Below, in pieces: positions 58,167 to 64,000 of a stretch of DNA of 64,000 nt. A model generated the notes under the pieces. It ran no database searches and was not told the origin of the DNA. It saw only the letters and a list, made by a program, of their open reading frames with translations. The first letter of the stretch is position 1, and each line of letters starts with the position of its first letter. The DNA comes from Microplitis mediator. Lineage: Eukaryota; Arthropoda; Insecta; Hymenoptera; Braconidae. The stretch spans positions 5,270,001 to 5,334,000 of the forward strand of contig NC_079978.1 in NCBI RefSeq assembly GCF_029852145.1, read 5' to 3'. The position numbers and the translations under genes were made by a program.

Positions 58167-61092
58167 TTTATAATATAGATCTCACGATCGGTTGTGAGTG
58201 ATAACCGATAAAATTTTTTTACTTTAAAAATAATAAATTAATTAATTATTTAATGAATTAAAAAAATTTTAATTAGACTTATTATGTCTTCTAGTTATTC
58301 GAAGACTGATATATTAATGTATGTACATATATCTGATTATATATAGATATACATTTATATACATAATTAAGGTGACCATGCCATAAAAAATCGCTAGTAT
58401 CACATTAACACGTAGCTTTTTTATAATTTTTTCAAACACAACCATCTAGATAATAAAAGTAATTTTTTTTTATTATTATAATTAATAAAAGCAATTTAAA
58501 TTAGTTGTTATTTATCCAGGTGGTAATTTATTTTAAATAAATTATCGAGTTTAATTGAATAATTTAATTAATCAGTTCCATACAGTTTTTTATTTTAAGT
58601 AAACAAAGTATAGATAAATATGAATGTAATGTAAAACCTAAATTTTTTTGTAATAAAATAATAAAAAAAAAAAAAAAAAAAAAACTGAAGTAAATTAAAA
58701 CTTTAACAATCCAGACAATAAATCAATGAGTTATTTAATAGATTGTTAAATCGCGTTGATTAAACTCGAGCTTTAACTTAAGCATAAACGAAAGTAATAT
58801 TATTTTATTTAAATGAATAAGTTTATAGTGCATAAATTTACTGTACAGTCTAGTAATTTAGGGATCTCACTTTCATGTCACGCGATGCACTTGCACGTAA
58901 CCGACGCCGATAGGGTTGCACCCAATTTTTAAAGCTCGATATCGCATTATATTATATCCTATATCCTATGTATGGTACGTGTTAGAGTGAGTTGCTCAGA
59001 CGGGTGTGGGATAATAATTAACGTTTTAACTGGTGTGTGGCGTCTGGCGAAGACGTTGAGGGTGAAAACGTGAGGGATAGAGTTTGAGTTAAATTTAAGT
59101 CTAAGTCTAGAGAGTGTAAGAGCTATCGAGAGAATAATAATGGAACAAATACCTGAGTATATTTTAGATGGGGTCACGGACGTTCCTTCTTACATTCAAC
59201 ACAATATGACTTCTATCCATTGTATCTCTACCACGCTCTATATATATACATATCAACGATGCACATATATGTTGTGGTTAATTTGTTAAACCTAGATAGG
59301 TATTCATGGGACAAAGATTGTCGTCTTACTGCAACTACTTTATAAATACAAACGTTCATGTTTACGGTTTAGTTCTTTTTGCGACAGTTTCTCGTGAGCA
59401 TTCGTTCTGACTAGACTTGCATGTCGATATGTTTTATTTTACATAAATAAGTATATATGAAGGAGTAATTAACACGTACTTTAATTACGTGTAATTAAAA
59501 ATTAATGTGTGATAACGTTGATATAAAATTTTTTTTTTTGTCTCTTTATCAACCGACAAATTGTTGCCGGTCTCTGAATAATTAAAAATTTTTTTACCTC
59601 TTTAATTCACTGGCAAATGTTTACTTGGCCTGGGTAATTAGCGACGAGAATAAAAGCGTAGAAATTAGCATTCAGATGAAAAAATATTCAAATGATTAAA
59701 AAAGTTTTATTTATTTGTTTATAAAATTATTTTTAAAAACCGCTTGCGGTATGAAATGATGTGTAAATAATAGAGCATATATGGAAAATTAAAAGTCTAG
59801 TGGTTAAATGACTCGTGAAGGAAGAAAATCGAGTTAAGGGAGTGTAATTAATATGGAAATAAAAAACTAATTCGATTGAAAAATAAAAAATGTGATATTG
59901 TCATGTGTGGCGAAGCGACTGGTAGTAAAAAAATATAAAAAAATTGACGTACTGATTTATTCGTTTATAAATGTGCTTGGCGTAGTGTGGATAACTCGGT
60001 GATGTGTGTAATATAAACAACACACTTGTCGTCATTCAGGCGATTAAATTCTTAGCAGAGAATCGACTCTTATATGGTAATTTAGTTGAGATTAAATAAA
60101 ATCGTAAGTTGAGTTTATTTTATTTAATTAAATTAAATTAAATTGAATTGAATTTCGAAGGAAAAAAATTTATTTGTTTTTATATAAGACACTGAATAAT
60201 GTAGTTTAAGAGATAAAAAGTTTTTTACTCGTGATAATTGAGTATCAATAAATTTATCGGATAAACGGTGAATTCATTCAAGTGAATAGAATTCTTACGA
60301 AAATACCAATTGAAATAATATAAAGGGATTCGAGGGAGAGATTTACGTTTACAAAAGGATCCATTGGGTTACGAAATTTCATTGAAATATTTGAGGTGCA
60401 TTTAAAGCACTTGACTAATTGTTTGCATCCATATCTCTCGATGTTTTGTTTGAAAATTTATCTATTCGTTGTATCTCCCGGATATAGTTATAAACGCCTA
60501 CATACATACATTTACATCTACATACGCCCGTACATATGAAGTTTATATCTTGTAAATGCACATAGCAACATAACGGTATTGATATGTTTTGGATTATACG
60601 TCTAAATGTTTTGTTAAAGCAATATATCGGATTAGATGTTGTCTTCCTCTTCCTCTTCCCGTCTCTCTCTGTCTGTCTCTGTCGCTCATTCTTTCTTATA
60701 ACATGACGGCATGCTATGCTATGTATATATTGTTGATGATAGAACATAACATGACGGCGTTAAGGGTGTGCAGCTACGACGAGAGTACAGACTAGTGGGC
60801 AATGAGAGGTAGAAGTATATCTATTGATGATGAGGATGAGATGAGAAGTGCCATACGAGTTGAGTAAGTACATAAACTAGTTGTTTGTACTCGCTTAATT
60901 GACTTTACGTCCATTCACGTATATAACAGGCCCTATATATTCTCAATAATCGATTTTAATGCTTACTCATTCTTAACTTATATATGTTTAATATCAGAAA
61001 TTGCTCTATTAATAAACTCAACAAATAAATACTTTTGGGGTAAAAATATACTTTATATGGATAAATATAATAAATGACAAAAATATATATAT
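58167..61092. other. Intergenic DNA with one moderate-GC block, no gene seen
   Basis: AT-rich with poly-A (58660) and TA tracts. The block 58860-59180 (GATGCACTTGCACGTAACCG, GGTGTGTGGCGTCTGGCGAA) and the polypyrimidine tract at 60644-60690 (CTCTTCCTCTTCCCGTCTC) are not AT-rich and could be promoter or leader of a gene beyond the right edge. No exon with protein similarity was found on either strand. Confidence 0.45.
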
Positions 61093-62119
61093 TAGGGTGC
61101 TTCGTTTCCGGCGAAAGTATTTTTTTCGTTGCTCATCAAGCAAAATGTTGTTTTTTATGCTGAAACAAAAATTCCTGCCAAGTTTGAGCTTTTCATTCCA
61201 ATCCTTAGTACATTCTATTTGATTTCAAAGATTTTCCTTTTAAAATACACGTAAATTAAACTACTTTTTTTTGTAACTTTCTAATACTCAGCTGCGTTTT
61301 ATGATATCGACGCGGTTTTGGTCGCCAATTGTAGGGTATTTGGTGTTCTTCAAAAGTGCCCATAGTTACTTAGCTGTGATTCCAGCTGTTTTACTTGTGT
61401 CCGTTGCGAAAGTTATTTTTCCTATGAAATTGACCTTTATTGGCTTGCAGAACGTAAACTAATGAAAGTACACTAACAATGTCAATAGAAATTTTATAGT
61501 AAATTTTATTCTCTTCAAAAAAAGTCCTATGAGTCAAGTCTTAAAGTCCATAATTTCCGAGTTAAAATCATTTTAATAATTTGAAAAATAAAATATCATT
61601 TATAATTTTTTTTTTATATTATATTTTTCAAATTATTAAAATTACTATAGCTCGGAAACTATGGACTTTAGCGACTTGACTCATAGGACTTTTTTTGAAG
61701 AAAATAAAATTTCCTATAAAATTTCTATTAGCATTTTTAGTGTACTTTCATTGGTTTACGTTCTGCAAGCCAATAAAGGTCCATTTCATAGGAAAAATAA
61801 CTTCCGCAACGGACACAAGTAAAACAGCTGGAATCACAGCTAAGTAACTATGGGCACTTTTGAAGAACACCAAATGCCCTACAATTTGCGACCAAAACCG
61901 CGTCGATATCATAAAACGCGGCTGAGTATTAGAAAATTAAAAAAAAAGTAATTTAATTTACGTGTATTTTAAATGGGAAACCTTTGAAATCAAATGGAAT
62001 GTACTTAGGATTGGAGTTAAGAGCTCAAACTTGCCAGGAATTTTTGTTTCACCATAAAAAACAATATTTTGCTTGATGAGCAACGAAAAAAATACTTTCG
62101 CCGGAAACGAAGCACCCTA
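61093..62119. repeat. Large nearly perfect palindrome (~1.03 kb)
   Basis: Starts TAGGGTGCTTCGTTTCCGGC and ends GCCGGAAACGAAGCACCCTA. Each arm is about 500 bp and the two match with few changes, for example GGAATCACAGCTAAGTAACT at 61828 against its complement at 61369. The TAGGGTG start and terminal TA are shared with the palindrome at 14801. Confidence 0.88.
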
Positions 62120-62126
62120 ATGTATG

Positions 62127-62234
62127 TACACTGTAAAAAATTGGGAGTGAATTCGGAGTGATTACGGATTTTATTTAAATCCGCCTTCACTCAGAATTTA
62201 ATTCGGGTTCACCCCACAAATTTTTTACAGTGTA
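62127..62234. repeat. Minimal ACACTGT-family MITE
   Basis: TACACTGTAAAAAATTGGGA to AATTTTTTACAGTGTA in only 108 bp, a deletion derivative of the longer members. It abuts the palindrome, with 7 bp between them. Confidence 0.8.
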
Positions 62235-64000
62235 GATGTAAATATAGAGAATTAAATAAAATATAATATGAAAAATTTATTGTTCAAATCACTGGAATTT
62301 ATTTCAATGAATAAAAAATTGTGGCTTTTCAACTATGTAAAAAATATATATATATTTAATAATACTAATGGTAATAAAAAAAAGAATAAAATAATAATAA
62401 TAAATAAAAGCGAAATAAAAATTGTAGGAGTGTTATGAATAAATTCACAGCGATTCATCGACCCGTTATTTATTCAATCATGCGCGGCATCGATCGCCTA
62501 TGTTGAATATTATTTAATAAAATAGAAATATATATATATTTGAAAAACAATAAAATTCCGTCGTTGTCAAAAGAGTCTGAAAATAAAATAAAATATTCCT
62601 GGAAAAAAAACAAGAAAAAAGTTAAGTTTTAGAAAGTACACCACAAAGAATATAACTATATATGTATATTCCTTTAAAATTACACGACAGACAATACTGC
62701 ATCCAATTGAGAGATCAAAATAAGCGAGGCAGAAACTGAGATTACTTGTCTCTCTACTCAGCATCACATTGTTCTCATCAAAACAATAGTTTCTCTAGTC
62801 TCAAATATATATATATTGTATATAAGTATGTACACCTTTACAAGTAAATTTATATATATGTATATTTCTTTTGAATAAATATCCCCGTTTTTCTTGCAAT
62901 ATGACGCAATTCAACGAAATACAATCCATTTTAAATGACAGGATAAAGAAGATCTCGGTGCATTGGCCGAGCTACTTTTGTTCAGTATACTACCATAGCA
63001 CGAGAGAGTTATATTATATTACTATATTACGAGGAAAATGGAAAAAAGAGCTTTTCCACCCACTATACTAGTACGCCAAAGCCACCAGATACAGGAGTAG
63101 TAGTAGTAGAAGTAGTAGTAGTAGTACTAGTCTAGTCTCATGTATTGTATGGATATACCATTATATACAGAGAGTACACTGCTGAGTGAGTTATATCACT
63201 ATCGACGAGGATATGCCATCTACCGACCACTCGATTTTATATTTTATATATGTACCTTCCCTCCAGTATATATATAAAGAAAAAAAAAAAAAACTAAATC
63301 GTATTTTATTCTGTACCATACGATGTGTGCAGCGTATCTACCTCTGGCTGTACTTCAATATACCTCTGCCCTTTTGACCTCTGATCCTCTTTGTTTCAAT
63401 CCCACAAAAATTACCTAATAATATAAATCTAATGCAATAATAAATTAAATCATCCAATAAAAAAAACTTTAAAGCTGACGTAGTGATAAAACGAACAATG
63501 TGAACTTTTACGTAAATACAAAATCTAATAACCAATTTGTAAGAGATTTTGAGAAAATATTATTTCAATATATTCAGGTAACTAACGATGGGATGTTCGA
63601 AAGACCAAACGTTCATACCAAAGTTTGTTTTATTTGAAATCGACGCCCACACAAAATCCCCAAGCGTTTTTATATTAAATTGACTTTTTCTTTACTCATC
63701 TCTTCTATTATTTTAAAACACTCATATATCACTAAATGTACGTTCATACTATTTTCTTTCGTTTTAGTAATCTGTATCAATCGCTCATTGCTACAACCCG
63801 ATGACCTATGTGTTCTATATACAACAACAATAATAACAACAATAACACTCATGACCTTTTTCCTATCCAATAGCGCATTCTGTTTGCTGAGTTTTTTTTT
63901 TATTTTTTTTTTCTGTCTCTCGTTTATTCTTATTTTCCGTTTACTATACAGCAGTTTTTCCGACTTCAACAGGTGTCACCGTGTATACCGACGTATACAA
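62235..64000. other. Right-end intergenic DNA, no gene seen
   Basis: AT-rich with short TA and A runs and no exon with recognisable protein similarity. It includes an AGT microsatellite (63096-63129). The last bases (CAACAGGTGTCACCGTG) contain an E-box-like CAGGTG but prove nothing. Confidence 0.4.
63096..63129 (+). repeat. (AGT)n microsatellite
   Basis: About ten AGT units with one AGA interruption, directly followed by CTAGTCTAGTC. Confidence 0.8.

Noticed and set aside
60415..60795. Frames on both strands around the polypyrimidine tract
   Set aside because: Simple CT-rich sequence encodes Arg/Glu or Leu/Ser runs in several frames; no domain.
1..64000. Polydnavirus segment or other integrated virus
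   Set aside because: If the host is a braconid this would be plausible, but no excision motif, capsid, polymerase or virulence-type gene family was recognised.

Overview
The window is AT-rich nuclear DNA from an insect. Its genes have many short introns with GT..AG junctions, and the proteins match animal families along their whole length. The allatotropin-like peptide ends in STAIGF-amide, a form I associate with Hymenoptera, so a parasitoid wasp or relative is my best guess. That is inference; no ribosomal or mitochondrial marker is present. I see no bacterial, phage or CRISPR content and no polydnavirus-type gene block.

Layout from left to right: (1) 1-358, minus: the N-terminal part of an unrecognised Lys/Ser-rich protein that runs off the left edge. 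(2) 3409-6501, minus: a five-exon GDE1-type glycerophosphodiester phosphodiesterase, 378 aa. (3) 8559-15873, plus: a ten-exon strumpellin/WASHC5 gene, 1148 aa, head-to-head with GDE1. (4) 17449-19010, plus: a two-exon allatotropin-like neuropeptide precursor, 109 aa. (5) 21459-43197, minus: the Shab/Kv2 voltage-gated potassium channel across about 22 kb, with seven coding exons (1215 aa), one candidate alternative terminal exon and upstream ORFs in its leader. (6) 46841-48497, minus: OSGEP/Kae1, the tRNA t6A catalytic subunit, four exons, 335 aa. (7) 50515-52263, plus: an Arg/Ser-rich nuclear protein of unknown name, three coding exons, 517 aa, head-to-head with OSGEP. (8) 54395-56693, plus: ZC4H2, five exons, 248 aa. 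(9) 56.7-64 kb: intergenic DNA without a recognisable gene.

I joined exons by reading splice sites and checking phase. Each complete gene closes to a whole number of codons and ends in a stop.

The most unusual aspect is the density of short inverted-repeat (MITE-like) elements in introns and spacers. There are at least eight families: a ~200-bp family with 8-9-bp flanking repeats (six full copies), an ACACTGT..ACAGTGT family, TTAA-flanked elements, TA-flanked elements and two long palindromes of about 0.8 and 1.0 kb. Several are nested two or three deep, which gives a relative insertion order. Some introns (allatotropin intron 1, GDE1 intron 3, strumpellin intron 7) consist almost entirely of such elements. 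The genes are not functionally linked; this is an ordinary gene neighbourhood (membrane excitability, lipid turnover, endosomal actin, neuropeptide, tRNA modification) colonised by non-autonomous DNA transposons.
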